In this document: positions 53,815-63,910 of the stretch, piece by piece
How positions within the stretch are numbered: position 1 is the stretch's first letter
How the letters are laid out: the number at the start of each line of letters is the position of its first letter
Source: Cyclobacterium amurskyense
GTDB taxonomy: Bacteria > Bacteroidota > Bacteroidia > Cytophagales > Cyclobacteriaceae
Direction: 5' to 3'
Assembly (NCBI RefSeq): GCF_001050135.1
Contig: NZ_CP012040.1
Location: 4,543,001 to 4,607,000, forward strand
DNA: 64,000 nucleotides
Notes under the pieces: generated by a model
The model's input: the letters and a program-made list of their open reading frames with translations, nothing else
Databases searched by the model: none
Told to the model about the DNA's origin: nothing
Position numbers and translations under genes: made by a program

Positions 53815-54828
53815 TCACGTACTCTCCCTAATAATAATTTCTGGTTTTATTATTTCAGTTCGAATATCGCATGACTCCCCCGAAAGTCCGATCTCCTCTA
53901 AAATGATTTGGGCTGCCAATTCTCCCATTTCAAAAGAGGGTTGAGCCATAGTAGTGATGGCAGGGCTGATAAAGCGACTGGTTTCATCGTCTCCAAAACC
54001 TGCAACAGATAGCTGTTCTGGAATCTTTATGCCAAGGTGATGGGCAGCATGTATGGTGCCAATCGCCAGAATATCGGCAAAACACAGAATTCCATCTGGT
54101 TTAACTGTCATATTCCATAGTTTTTCCAATGCCTGCCCCGCCTGTTCAAATCTAAAATCTTCAACTTCTACCACATAATCCTTCCTAAAAGGTATTCCTG
54201 CCTCTTTCAATGCTTCCTGATAACCTGTTAACCTATCCCTACAAACCATTAAAGAAATTGGACCACAGATATAAGCAATATTGCTTCTTCCTTTATCGAT
54301 TAAATGTTTGGTGATGGTATAAGCACCATTTTTATCATCAGTACTCACCTTAGATGCCTTCATGTTCTTGCAAGTTCTTTCCAACATTACTACTGGAATA
54401 CCCCTTTCAATCACTTGCTGAACATGTAAAAAGTCCTTGGTCTCTTTGGAGAAAGCAATTATTATCCCGTCCACTCTGCTGTTGGCCAGTGTTTCTACGA
54501 TCTCGACTTCCTTGTTAAATAATTCTCCTGACTGAAAAATCATCACTTTATAACCCTCTTTGTAGGCAATGTTCTCAATTCCAGAAATGGAATTGGACCA
54601 AAAATACCTGTTAATGGTAGGGACCACCACACCTATAATCTTAGATTTTTTACTACTAAGGCTGCTTGCCAAGAGGTTTGGATGGTAATCCATTTCTTTG
54701 GCCATCTCCAGAACTGCCATTTTGGTTTCTTTCTTTATTTCAGTGGAACCTCTTAATGCCCGTGAAACCGTGGCGATGGAGACATTTAATTTTTCGGCTA
54801 TATCTTTTATGGTAATGGGTTTCGACAT
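53815..54828 (-). CDS. LacI-family transcriptional regulator
   Basis: The 337-residue protein starts with the LacI helix-turn-helix (TIKDIAEKLNVSIATVSRAL, then RGSTEIKKET). The hinge region is NLLASSLSSKKSKIIGVVVP. A periplasmic-binding-protein-like sensor follows (SISGIENIAYKEGYKVMIFQ, GIPVVMLERT, FGDDETSRFISPAITTMAQP). Sugars are the usual effectors. It is divergent from the susC gene at 55105. The 276-base gap holds a perfect 18-bp palindrome at its midpoint, so it probably controls both its own gene and the SusCD-sulfatase operon. LacI control differs from the hybrid two-component and ECF systems common for Bacteroidota PULs. Confidence 0.93.
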   Translation of the reverse strand: MSKPITIKDIAEKLNVSIATVSRALRGSTEIKKETKMAVLEMAKEMDYHPNLLASSLSSKKSKIIGVVVPTINRYFWSNSISGIENIAYKEGYKVMIFQSGELFNKEVEIVETLANSRVDGIIIAFSKETKDFLHVQQVIERGIPVVMLERTCKNMKASKVSTDDKNGAYTITKHLIDKGRSNIAYICGPISLMVCRDRLTGYQEALKEAGIPFRKDYVVEVEDFRFEQAGQALEKLWNMTVKPDGILCFADILAIGTIHAAHHLGIKIPEQLSVAGFGDDETSRFISPAITTMAQPSFEMGELAAQIILEEIGLSGESCDIRTEIIKPEIIIREST

Positions 54829-54956
54829 GTGATTTTGGGTTTGACTGAAATAAACAAGGGTGTAAAACTAATGAATTAATTTTATTATTTCTGGATAAAA
54901 GTCAATTTAGTATTTTTTAATAAAAGTAAGCTTTTATTGCTTAATTTCTAAATGAT

Positions 54957-54974
54957 AACGTTTTCGAAAACGTT
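54957..54974. promoter_or_regulatory. candidate LacI-family operator
   Basis: AACGTTTTCGAAAACGTT is an exact 18-bp palindrome with a central CG, the form typical of LacI/GalR operators. It lies 128 bases from the LacI start and 130 bases from the susC start. Confidence 0.7.
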
Positions 54975-55104
54975 TACAATATAAAAAATTAAAAATGGTT
55001 GAAATATCTATTATAATGATTGAAAAATATATGTAGTTTAGAATTTAATTTTGGCTTTTCTAAGCCATGATACTTTGGAATTTTAACTTATAAATAAACC
55101 CAAA

Positions 55105-58100
55105 ATGACAAGAAAACTACTTTTATTCCTATGCCTGGCTTTATTGCTGGGTTTTGGGGATTCTTTTGGACAATCGGTGCAGGTAAAAGGTACTGTTACC
55201 GATGATTCAGATTTACCCATACCCGGGGTAAGTATCCTAGCCAAGGGAACTAATCAAGGAACTGTGACAGACATCGATGGTAATTACCAACTGACTGTAC
55301 CAAGTGCACAATCGGTATTGGTTTTCTCTTTTCTTGGATTTAAAAATCAGGAAATTACCGTGGGAAACCAGGACAAGATTGATGTTAAGCTTGAATCAGA
55401 CATTTCTGATCTTGGAGAAGTAGTCGTAGTAGGCTATGGAACCCAAAAGAAATCGGATCTAACTGGGGCGGTGGCTACCATAGGAGGGAGAGATTTGGCC
55501 AATAGGAGAACAGCAAATGTTTCTCAGGCTTTACAAGGTCAGGTCTCAGGTGTGATGGTTACCCGAAACAACTCTGCTCCTGGTTCTTCAGCAAGTATTA
55601 GAATTCGAGGTATTACCACGATAGGGGATAGTAACCCTCTTATTATTATGGATGGTGTACCGGTTAGCAGCATTGACCATATTAACCCCAATGACATTGA
55701 AAATATATCAGTATTAAAGGACGCAGCTTCTGCCTCCATTTATGGTTCTAGGGCTGCTGCAGGCGTTATTTTGGTGACTACCAAAAGGGCTAAAAAGGGA
55801 GAGTTGAGTTTGAATTACAATTTTGAGTTTGGCACAGAAGTACCTACCAGAATACCGGAATATGTGAATGTAACCCGGTATATGGAGATGGTTAATGAAT
55901 TGCGATGGAATGATAATGGAAATGATGGCAATGAATATCCTTTGTATCCAAAAGACATGGTGGACAACTATATGGATCTGAATGCATCCAATCCAGATTT
56001 GTATCCTAATACCGATTGGGTAGGGCTTATCTTGAAAAAAAATGCACCAAGACAACGTCATTCTTTAGATATCTCAGGAGGTACAGATGCCATCCGGACC
56101 AAGGCTTCTTTTGTTTATGATAAATTTGACGCTTTGTATGAGGGAAGAACTTTCGAAAGATTTACAGCAAGAGTTAATACTGATGGAAATATTACTGACA
56201 AACTCGGTTTTACAGCAGATATTTTTCTAAGAAGAGAAATTTTGAATCAACCCAGCATGGATCCGATTTATATGATGAATATATCGGCACCTGTTTATGC
56301 TGCAGAGTGGCAAGACGGTAGGGTTGCTGAAGGGAAAACAGGGGCCAATATTTACGGTCAGTTGAAATATGGAGGCTCCCGCCAAAATTGGGAAAATCAG
56401 GTGGGAGGCCGCCTAGGTTTGAATTATGAAATTATCGAAGGGTTGAAAATATCCGCCATTGCTTCTCCAAACTTTCGTTTTGACAAGGGGAAAAACTTCC
56501 AGAAAAAAGTGAGCTATACTGCATGGGATGATCCTACTGTGACACTAGGCAACCTGCAATGGGCCAATTCTACTTATTTAGGTGAGAGCAGAAATGACAG
56601 TCACCAACTGACAACTCAATTGCTACTCAATTATGACAAAGTTTTCGGAAAGCATACCCTAAACTTATTAGCCGGAAATGAAAGTTTTCAGTCTTTTAAT
56701 GAAAACCTTTCTGCCTCCAGAGATCAGTTTTTATTGGACAATTATCCCTACCTTAATTTAGGGCCACTTGAGTTTAGAGGGAATGGAGGAAGTGCTTATG
56801 AAAATGCCTATAACTCTTGGTTTGGACGTTTTTCCTATAATTACGATAGTAAATATTTCCTTCAAGGAAATTTAAGGTACGATGCCTCTTCACGTTTTGC
56901 TAGAGATTACCGTTGGGGTTCTTTTCCATCCTTTTCAGCTGGTTGGGTATTGTCTGAAGAAGATTTCTTAAAGACCAATGAGGCCATTTCTTTCCTTAAA
57001 ATTAGAGGTTCCTATGGTACCCTTGGTAACGAACGAATTGGAAACTATCCTTACCAGTCTACTATAGGTTTTAGTAATGTACTGTTCCATCAAGGATCCA
57101 ATGTAGTTTCATCTCAGTCATCAGCACAATGGCAATACGCTATCCCAAATATCTCTTGGGAAAAAACCACTTCTTATAATATAGGTGTGGATGCAAATTT
57201 TCTTAATTATCGATTGAGAGTTTCTGGTGAATATTTCAACAAAACCACCAGAGACATGTTATTGCCTTTGGAAATTCCAGATTATATAGGTTTTGACAAC
57301 CCTGACCAAAATACAGGTAAAATGAATACCAAAGGTTGGGAATTAGATCTTGGCTGGGCGGACGATATCAATGAACTTGGCTATAGCGTAAGTTTCAATC
57401 TTTCGGATTTCAGATCCGTAATGGGGGATCTGGGTGGTATTCAGTTCTTAGGAAGCCAGGTAAGAAAACAAGGATCAGAGTTTGACGAATGGTACGGTTA
57501 TGTATCTCAAGGTTTATTCCAAACCCAAGAGGAAGTAGACAATTCTCCAGTAATGAATGCCAATGTAAGACCTGGTGATGTGAAATACTTAGACATTAGT
57601 GGTCCAAATGGTGAGCCTGATGGTAAAATTTCTCCTGAGTATGACAGAACCTTATTGGGAGGCAGTATGCCAAGGTTTATGTATGGCGGCAATATCCAAT
57701 TGGATTTCAGAAATTTTGATTTCGGACTAGTTATCCAAGGGGTAGGTAAACAGAATAGCCGTTTATCAGGATTAATGGTGGAGCCTATCGTAGAAAACTG
57801 GGGGTCTGTACCTCAAATACTTGATGGAAATTATTGGAGCACTTACAATACGCCTACAGAAAATGAAAATGTTGGCTACCCCAGGTTAACCCGTAATAGT
57901 CAGTCAAATAATTATGCCATGTCTGATTTCTGGATGATCAATGGGGGGTATTTCAGGTTGAAAAACATTTCCCTAGGATATACTCTACCTAGCAGTATGG
58001 CTGAAAGGTTAGGAATGCAAAATATCAGAGTTTATGGTAATGCATCCGATCTTCTGACCATAGACAACTACCCACAAGGATGGGACCCGGAGGTTTCTAC

Positions 58101-58155
58101 TACAGGTTATCCGATTACCTCTTCTTTCCTAATGGGCGTTTCTGTTCAATTTTAA
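55105..58155 (+). CDS. SusC/RagA-family TonB-linked outer-membrane transporter (second)
   Basis: The 1016-residue protein has a signal peptide (1-23). A carboxypeptidase-like regulatory domain follows (VKGTVTDDSDLPIPGVSILA, about 27-100). The SusC lead-in is VVVVGYGTQKKSDLTGAV (106-123). The plug follows, with SIYGSRAAAGVILVTTKRAK at 211-230. The barrel ends SSFLMGVSVQF. With the SusD gene 12 bases downstream it forms the outer-membrane importer of the right-hand PUL. Its expression is probably controlled by the divergent LacI regulator through the palindrome at 54957. The following sulfatase and the 829-residue protein suggest a sulfated glycan. Confidence 0.93.
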   Translation: MTRKLLLFLCLALLLGFGDSFGQSVQVKGTVTDDSDLPIPGVSILAKGTNQGTVTDIDGNYQLTVPSAQSVLVFSFLGFKNQEITVGNQDKIDVKLESDISDLGEVVVVGYGTQKKSDLTGAVATIGGRDLANRRTANVSQALQGQVSGVMVTRNNSAPGSSASIRIRGITTIGDSNPLIIMDGVPVSSIDHINPNDIENISVLKDAASASIYGSRAAAGVILVTTKRAKKGELSLNYNFEFGTEVPTRIPEYVNVTRYMEMVNELRWNDNGNDGNEYPLYPKDMVDNYMDLNASNPDLYPNTDWVGLILKKNAPRQRHSLDISGGTDAIRTKASFVYDKFDALYEGRTFERFTARVNTDGNITDKLGFTADIFLRREILNQPSMDPIYMMNISAPVYAAEWQDGRVAEGKTGANIYGQLKYGGSRQNWENQVGGRLGLNYEIIEGLKISAIASPNFRFDKGKNFQKKVSYTAWDDPTVTLGNLQWANSTYLGESRNDSHQLTTQLLLNYDKVFGKHTLNLLAGNESFQSFNENLSASRDQFLLDNYPYLNLGPLEFRGNGGSAYENAYNSWFGRFSYNYDSKYFLQGNLRYDASSRFARDYRWGSFPSFSAGWVLSEEDFLKTNEAISFLKIRGSYGTLGNERIGNYPYQSTIGFSNVLFHQGSNVVSSQSSAQWQYAIPNISWEKTTSYNIGVDANFLNYRLRVSGEYFNKTTRDMLLPLEIPDYIGFDNPDQNTGKMNTKGWELDLGWADDINELGYSVSFNLSDFRSVMGDLGGIQFLGSQVRKQGSEFDEWYGYVSQGLFQTQEEVDNSPVMNANVRPGDVKYLDISGPNGEPDGKISPEYDRTLLGGSMPRFMYGGNIQLDFRNFDFGLVIQGVGKQNSRLSGLMVEPIVENWGSVPQILDGNYWSTYNTPTENENVGYPRLTRNSQSNNYAMSDFWMINGGYFRLKNISLGYTLPSSMAERLGMQNIRVYGNASDLLTIDNYPQGWDPEVSTTGYPITSSFLMGVSVQF

Positions 58156-58167
58156 ACCAACTTTACC

Positions 58168-59856
58168 ATGAAATTAAAATCAATACTATATTCCGCATTT
58201 TTGGTAGGAATGGTTGGCTGTGCTGATCTGGACTTAAATCCCCTATCGGAAGGTTCAAGTGAAGCCTGGTATTCCAATGCCACAGAAGTTGAAATGTCTG
58301 TCAATGATATATTTAGAAGTGTTTTCTGGCAAGGCTATGATGATGCCTGGACGGATGACTTTACCAATAGGGAAGCCTTGACACCTGTGACCAATGCCAC
58401 CATTAATGGTGAGTGGGGAACTTTAAACACCGTTTGGGCCAATACATATAAAGTTATAGCTCGGTCCAATACATTATTGTTAAACATGGACAAAATTCAA
58501 GGTACAGTTCCTCAAGCTACCATTGATAAATACATGGGTAACGCACATTTTGTAAGGGCTGCTAAATACGGGGAGCTAGTATTTTACTTTGGAGATGTCA
58601 TATACTCTACAGATATCTTAAGTTTGGAAGAGGCTTTTACCATGGGCCGAACAGACAAGAATACTATAAAAGAAGCTGTTTATCAGGACTTTGATGTCGC
58701 AGCAAGTTTGCTTCCTGAATCCTATGGTTCATCTGAAAATAAACTGGCAACCAAAGGAGCCGCTTATGCAATGAAAGCAAGGTTTGCTATTCAAATGGGG
58801 GATTTTGCCATTGCAAGAGATGCGGCAAAAGCCTGTATGGACTTGGGAGTCCATGAATTGTATCCCATTTATGAGGAACTGTTTCTAACAAGTACAAGAA
58901 ATCCAAGTGAAGTGATTTTTGCCATGCCAAGGTCCAGATCATTGAATGTTACCTGGAATGTTAGAAATTACCTACCTAGAAATGTTGGAGGCTGGGGTGG
59001 AGCTTTTGCACCTTCTTGGGATCTATTGCATGCTTACCTTTGTACAGATGGTTTGCCAATAGATGAATCACCATTATATGATCCCAAAAATCCTTTTGAA
59101 AATAGGGACCCAAGGTGTGCTGCTACAATAGTTCCTTTTCAATCAAGGCATTTGAATTTCACCTATCAACCGCATCCAGATACTACACAGGTAATGAATT
59201 TCAATACCGGAAGCTATCAAACCAATAATGATACTCGATCGGTAGCTGCTTTTGCTTCATTCAATGGTTTGCTTCGGAAGAAAGGTGTGGATGAAGACTG
59301 GTTATTGAATTATCAGGCAGAAAATGATGAAATTCTAATGCGTTATGCAGATGTATTGCTAATGTATGCAGAAGCAAAAATTGAATTGGGAGAAATAGAT
59401 GGAAGTGTTCATGAGGCAATGAATTCTGTGAGAGCTAGGGCTTATGGCGTAGCTGTAGAGCAGGTGACTGAATACCCTGCAATTACCAGTAGCGATCAGG
59501 CTGAATTAAGAACTATATTAAGGACAGAACGGAGAATGGAATTTGGTTTTGAAGGGGTCAGGTATAGTGACATTATTCGGTGGAAAATTGCTGAAAAAGT
59601 ACTTAACAGAGATGTTTATGGCATGTTGGATGTAGCGGAATTGAAAGAAAAAGTCATAGATCAGGATCTTTGGTTTTTTCCTATGACTCCAGAAATAGAC
59701 GAAGATGGGGTAGCTGATCTTTCGCCAATGTACGAGGCAGGCCTTGTAAAACGTTTGGCCATCAGACAATTTGAGGCACCAAAGCAATACCTTTGGCCAA
59801 TCCCTTCGAAGGAGATTTTAATCAATAGCAATCTGGACCAAAATCCTGGATATTAA
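58168..59856 (+). CDS. SusD/RagB-family lipoprotein (second)
   Basis: The 562-residue lipoprotein (GMVGCADLDLNPLSEGS, Cys18) matches classic full-length SusD/RagB. Motifs include an early NTVWANTYKVIARSNTLLLN, GNAHFVRAAKYGELVFYFGD (TPR-like), NDEILMRYADVLLMYAEAKI and RTILRTERRMEFGFEGVRYS. It ends with YLWPIPSKEILINSNLDQNP. It caps the SusC barrel and binds the glycan. A hairpin terminator at 59885-59924 follows, though the sulfatase begins only ~55 bases later in the same direction, so partial read-through or a second promoter is likely. Confidence 0.93.
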   Translation: MKLKSILYSAFLVGMVGCADLDLNPLSEGSSEAWYSNATEVEMSVNDIFRSVFWQGYDDAWTDDFTNREALTPVTNATINGEWGTLNTVWANTYKVIARSNTLLLNMDKIQGTVPQATIDKYMGNAHFVRAAKYGELVFYFGDVIYSTDILSLEEAFTMGRTDKNTIKEAVYQDFDVAASLLPESYGSSENKLATKGAAYAMKARFAIQMGDFAIARDAAKACMDLGVHELYPIYEELFLTSTRNPSEVIFAMPRSRSLNVTWNVRNYLPRNVGGWGGAFAPSWDLLHAYLCTDGLPIDESPLYDPKNPFENRDPRCAATIVPFQSRHLNFTYQPHPDTTQVMNFNTGSYQTNNDTRSVAAFASFNGLLRKKGVDEDWLLNYQAENDEILMRYADVLLMYAEAKIELGEIDGSVHEAMNSVRARAYGVAVEQVTEYPAITSSDQAELRTILRTERRMEFGFEGVRYSDIIRWKIAEKVLNRDVYGMLDVAELKEKVIDQDLWFFPMTPEIDEDGVADLSPMYEAGLVKRLAIRQFEAPKQYLWPIPSKEILINSNLDQNPGY

Positions 59857-59884
59857 ATTGTTTTCAAAGGAAATACAATGATTT

Positions 59885-59924
59885 CCGGTCGGGTTGACTA
59901 AAATTTACCCGGCCGGATCTTTTA
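59885..59924 (+). terminator. terminator after the second susD
   Basis: CCGGTCGGGT pairs with ACCCGGCCGG (one G-U) around a 12-base loop, followed by ATCTTTTA. It may attenuate expression of the downstream sulfatase. Confidence 0.7.
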
Positions 59925-59979
59925 TATGGGGTGATTTCATTAGACATGTAATTGCTGGAGATTGGATTAATACCTATTT

Positions 59980-61374
59980 ATGAAAAAATATAAACTGTTG
60001 TTATTTATAGGAGGGTTGGTTTTTCTGCCTTTTTTGATTGGGGCTAAGTCAGGAGACTATGAGAATAAACCAAACATCATCTTTATCTATACAGATGACT
60101 TACGATACGACGGGGTAGGATTTAATGGTAATCCCCAAGCATTAACCCCAATGTTGGATCGAATGGCTAAAAAAAGCCTTAGGTTCCATCAGGCAAATGT
60201 GGTTTTCTCCCTTTGTAGCCCTAGTAGAGCTTCACTGCTGACTGGTAGGTATGGCAGTGCAATTGGGGTATTGGAACTTGGAAGTGACCTCAATGGAAAT
60301 GAATTGTCAATTGCACAGTACCTGAAGGAGGCAGGCTACCATACAGGGATGTCAGGTAAATGGCATATTGGCAAAACACCAGTGGCAGCAGGCTTTGACT
60401 TTTCTGTTTTTTTTAGAAGCAATGGTACTTATTATGGAAGAACCATTAATGATGAGGGAAATGTATTGAAAGTAGAGAAACATTGTGATCTTTATTGTGT
60501 AGAAAGATCCATCGACTTTATAAATGATGCAGCAAAAAAAGACGAACCCTTTTTCCTTTTTCACAATACCCAATTGCCCCATATGAATGGTGAATTAATT
60601 TGGGATGCAAGACAAGAGACCAAAGACAGGTTTAATGTAGCTGCCATGCCAGTGCCTGAAAGCCATCTAGATGACCTATCAAACAAGCCGGAATACCTTA
60701 GGTCTGTACGAAATCTTAGTCAGGCAAAAGTATATGGCTACCCAGATAAAAAGGCCATTCAGGAACATACAAGAGATTATTATGCAGTCATTACCGAAAT
60801 GGATGAGTATCTTGGCCTAATATTTAAAACAATTGAAGACCTAGGTTTAAAGGAAAAAACTTACGTATTTTTCATGAGTGACAATGGCTGGATGCTGGGG
60901 GAACATGGTTTTACTAGCAAGGTTTTACCTTATCGACCTTCTACTAAAGTTCCATTATTTGTAATGGGACCGAACCTTGAACCTACAGACCTGGATCATT
61001 TGGTTCTTAATATTGACATGGCACCAACCCTACTTGATATGGCAGGAATTACCTTGCCAGACAATTTACATGGTAGGAGCATTTGGCCATTGATGAATGG
61101 AGATCAGGTGGATTGGAGAAAGGCTTTTGTTTATGAAGGCCTTGGGACCTATGGTGGGGCATTGCCTAACTTATCAGTAATCAACCAAGATTTTCGTTAT
61201 ATTGAAACCTTTGAAAATAGCCGTTTGGAAAAGGTCGTTTTTCGAGAATTTTATGATCAGAAAACGGATCCACTTGAATTGATTAATTTAATAGGGTCGG
61301 AAAAAGTAATGTCAAAGGTCAGCGAAGCACAAAAATTAATTAGCGAACATAGAAAAACAGTACTACAACAATAA
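59980..61374 (+). CDS. exported sulfatase (third in window)
   Basis: The 464-residue protein has a signal peptide (MKKYKLLLFIGGLVFLPFLI, cut near GAKSG). The active-site motif is FSLCSPSRASLLTGRYG with Cys79. Metal-site motifs are IYTDDLRYDGVGFNG (36-50) and MSDNGWMLGEHGF, and a GMSGKWHIGK segment carries the family Lys/His. It is 105 bases after the SusD terminator and 26 bases before the 829-residue protein, which suggests the last two share a transcript. It probably removes a sulfate ester from the glycan imported by the upstream SusCD pair. The specific ester position cannot be read from sequence alone. Confidence 0.9.
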   Translation: MKKYKLLLFIGGLVFLPFLIGAKSGDYENKPNIIFIYTDDLRYDGVGFNGNPQALTPMLDRMAKKSLRFHQANVVFSLCSPSRASLLTGRYGSAIGVLELGSDLNGNELSIAQYLKEAGYHTGMSGKWHIGKTPVAAGFDFSVFFRSNGTYYGRTINDEGNVLKVEKHCDLYCVERSIDFINDAAKKDEPFFLFHNTQLPHMNGELIWDARQETKDRFNVAAMPVPESHLDDLSNKPEYLRSVRNLSQAKVYGYPDKKAIQEHTRDYYAVITEMDEYLGLIFKTIEDLGLKEKTYVFFMSDNGWMLGEHGFTSKVLPYRPSTKVPLFVMGPNLEPTDLDHLVLNIDMAPTLLDMAGITLPDNLHGRSIWPLMNGDQVDWRKAFVYEGLGTYGGALPNLSVINQDFRYIETFENSRLEKVVFREFYDQKTDPLELINLIGSEKVMSKVSEAQKLISEHRKTVLQQ

Positions 61375-61400
61375 ACTTTACCCAGACTTGAGAAATTGAT

Positions 61401-63890
61401 ATGTTAAAAAGTAATTTTCTTTACCTGTTAATGCTTATATTCCTGGTGACCTCAGCTTGTCAACCTAAGGAATCGGCTACCATAACAACCTATCCATCTA
61501 TTAGTGGCATCTACCCCCATTTGGCCTATTATAACAATGAAGGAGAATGCGGAACAGGTGCCGTGGTGCCTTGGGCAGATAAATTGTGGGTGATCACTTA
61601 TGGACCTCATCTACCCTTGGGTTCCTCTGATAAACTCTATGAGATCGATCAAGACCTAAACATGCAAATCAGGCCTGAAAGTATTGGTGGCACCCCGGCC
61701 AATAGGATGATTCACAAAGAAAGTGAACAATTGTTTATAGGCCCCTATGCCATCGGTAAAAACGGTGAAGTAAGGACAATTCCTTATACAGATATGCCTG
61801 GAAGACATACAGGAAATGCCAGACATTTGACAGATCCCGCCAATAAGATTTATTATGCCAGCATGGAAGAAGGTTTCTATGAGGTAGATGTGCATGATTT
61901 GTCTGTCAAACAATTCTATGAGGATGGAAATATTCGCAGTAAGAAAAAAGACGACACAGATACCAACCCAGCAGGTAGCTTACTGAAAGGTGCCCACGGG
62001 AAAGGGTATTATTCAGGACAAGGTGTTACAGTATATTCCAACAATGGAGAGTCAGGAAGTAAAGCATTGGAGCAGTTTGATATAGAAGCGGGTTCACTCT
62101 CTGAGTGGGATGGAGAAGAATGGAAACTTGTCCGAAGAAACCAGTTTGTAGAAGTAACAGGACCGGGTGGGATCTATGGGAATACCAATCCGGAGACAGA
62201 TCCAATATGGGCGACAGGCTGGGACCATAAGTCGGTTATCCTTGCTTCCAGAGATGCGGAAAAAGGTTGGTCATTTTATCGCCTTCCCAAAGCCAGTCAC
62301 AGTTATGATGGCGCACATGGTTGGAATACTGAATGGCCTAGAATCAGAAACGTAGGAAAAGAAGGTGAGCCGGACTATTTAATGACCATGCATGGTATGT
62401 TTTGGAAGTTTCCTGAAAGTTTTAAAGAAGGAAGAACCGCAGGAATTAGACCAAGATCTGCTTATTTGAAAGTAGTAGGAGACTTTACCCGTTGGAATGA
62501 TGGGTTGGTATTTGGTACAGATGATTCTGCCAACAAGGAATTTTTGAATAAAAGAAGTGCCAAAGGAAATATTCAAGGCCCAGGACAATCCAATTCCAAT
62601 TTATGGTTTGGTAGTATTGACCTGCCTGATGAATTGGGACCCAATACTGCCAATGGTGCATTATGGCTCAAAGAAGAAGTGACCGCAAAGGTTGCCTCCG
62701 AACCTATGCTTTTTGCCGGTTGGAAAAACAAAAACCTTTGGATAAAGAATGAAGGTAAATCGAATGTGATTTTCACAATTGAAATTGATGCCAAAGGGGA
62801 TGGCAATTGGGAAACCACGGACGAGGTGGAAGTGAAAGCAGGAGAGAGTACAAGAAAGTATTTTGATCAAAACGCAAGCGGTGAATGGATTCGATTAACT
62901 GCCAATCAAAATACCATAGCTACTGCCCACATGGCTTTTGCCAATCCTGAAACCAGGAAGGCAATGCAAACTGGTATTTTTGAAGGAGTCAATACCATTG
63001 AGCAAAATGATTTTAAAGGTGGCTTCTTGTATGGTTTGGGAGATGATAGGAGAAAGTTAGGCTTGGTAGCCAAGTCTTATAAAGAAGGGAAACCTACAGA
63101 CCTGGGTTATTATGAAATGGACGATAAATTCCAATTGGTAAAAGTGGAGGACCCCACTACCCAGCAGTTTATCAATGACAATTTTCAGATTCCTAAAAAT
63201 GTATTTGAAGTGGATGAAGCTTCAGTGCTGGTAATTGATGACAAGGGCAGAAGGTGGCGTTTACCAAAAGGCAACGAGCGCTATACTGAGCCTTCCTTGG
63301 CAGGTAACCTACGTATCTGTAGAGAAGTAGCTACCGAAAGAGATTTGTTCAATTGCCACGGTACCTTCTATGAATTGCCTGCAGAAAATGCAGACGGATA
63401 TGCCAAAATCAGACCGGTGGCTTCCCATCAGTTGAAAATCAATGATTATGCTTCTTACAGGGGAATGCTATTGTTAACAGGTGTTGACCCTGAAGCAGCG
63501 GCATCGAATGAACACATTGTTGTTTCTGATGATAGCGAAGTAGCTGTTTGGACAGGAGCAATAGACGATTTATGGCAATTAGGGAAACCTGTGGGTAAAG
63601 GCGGTCCTTGGGCCAATTCAGCAATCAAAGCTGGAACGCCATCTGATCCATATCTTTTTGCATTCTATGACGATCGTTCTCTTGAGCTTACTCATGATTC
63701 GGATGAAGATGTTACGTTCACCATTCAAATGGAGCCAATAGGGCATGGCCCTTGGATGGATTGGAAAGAAGTGACGGTACCTGCAGGTAAAAAGCATGTG
63801 GAACAATTTCCTGATGGCATTGAGGCAAGATGGGTACGATTGGTAGGCAACCAAAACTGCAAAGCAACTGCTCAGTTCACCTACAAGTAA
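61401..63890 (+). CDS. 829-residue lipoprotein of unknown function, internally duplicated
   Basis: The lipoprotein signal ends at VTSACQPK (Cys20). The N-terminal ~330 residues look like propeller blades (WADKLWVITYGPHLPLGSSD, KLYEIDQDLNMQIR, KIYYASMEEGFYEVDVH). Two copies of a ~180-residue unit follow: about 331-515 and 653-829. Each starts HG(M/T)F...P...IRP, passes through GTDDSA/GVDPEA. It ends in a beta-sandwich-like part, SEPMLFA/SDPYLFA, then FTI, the W...V.V.AG stretch and W(I/V)RL..NQN..ATA. No known catalytic motif was recognised. Its place in the operon after SusCD and a sulfatase suggests a glycan-binding or glycan-cleaving role. It is the strongest candidate here for an undescribed PUL component. 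Confidence 0.7.
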   Translation: MLKSNFLYLLMLIFLVTSACQPKESATITTYPSISGIYPHLAYYNNEGECGTGAVVPWADKLWVITYGPHLPLGSSDKLYEIDQDLNMQIRPESIGGTPANRMIHKESEQLFIGPYAIGKNGEVRTIPYTDMPGRHTGNARHLTDPANKIYYASMEEGFYEVDVHDLSVKQFYEDGNIRSKKKDDTDTNPAGSLLKGAHGKGYYSGQGVTVYSNNGESGSKALEQFDIEAGSLSEWDGEEWKLVRRNQFVEVTGPGGIYGNTNPETDPIWATGWDHKSVILASRDAEKGWSFYRLPKASHSYDGAHGWNTEWPRIRNVGKEGEPDYLMTMHGMFWKFPESFKEGRTAGIRPRSAYLKVVGDFTRWNDGLVFGTDDSANKEFLNKRSAKGNIQGPGQSNSNLWFGSIDLPDELGPNTANGALWLKEEVTAKVASEPMLFAGWKNKNLWIKNEGKSNVIFTIEIDAKGDGNWETTDEVEVKAGESTRKYFDQNASGEWIRLTANQNTIATAHMAFANPETRKAMQTGIFEGVNTIEQNDFKGGFLYGLGDDRRKLGLVAKSYKEGKPTDLGYYEMDDKFQLVKVEDPTTQQFINDNFQIPKNVFEVDEASVLVIDDKGRRWRLPKGNERYTEPSLAGNLRICREVATERDLFNCHGTFYELPAENADGYAKIRPVASHQLKINDYASYRGMLLLTGVDPEAAASNEHIVVSDDSEVAVWTGAIDDLWQLGKPVGKGGPWANSAIKAGTPSDPYLFAFYDDRSLELTHDSDEDVTFTIQMEPIGHGPWMDWKEVTVPAGKKHVEQFPDGIEARWVRLVGNQNCKATAQFTYK

Positions 63891-63910
63891 GCTTTAGAAA
63901 CAAAACACGC

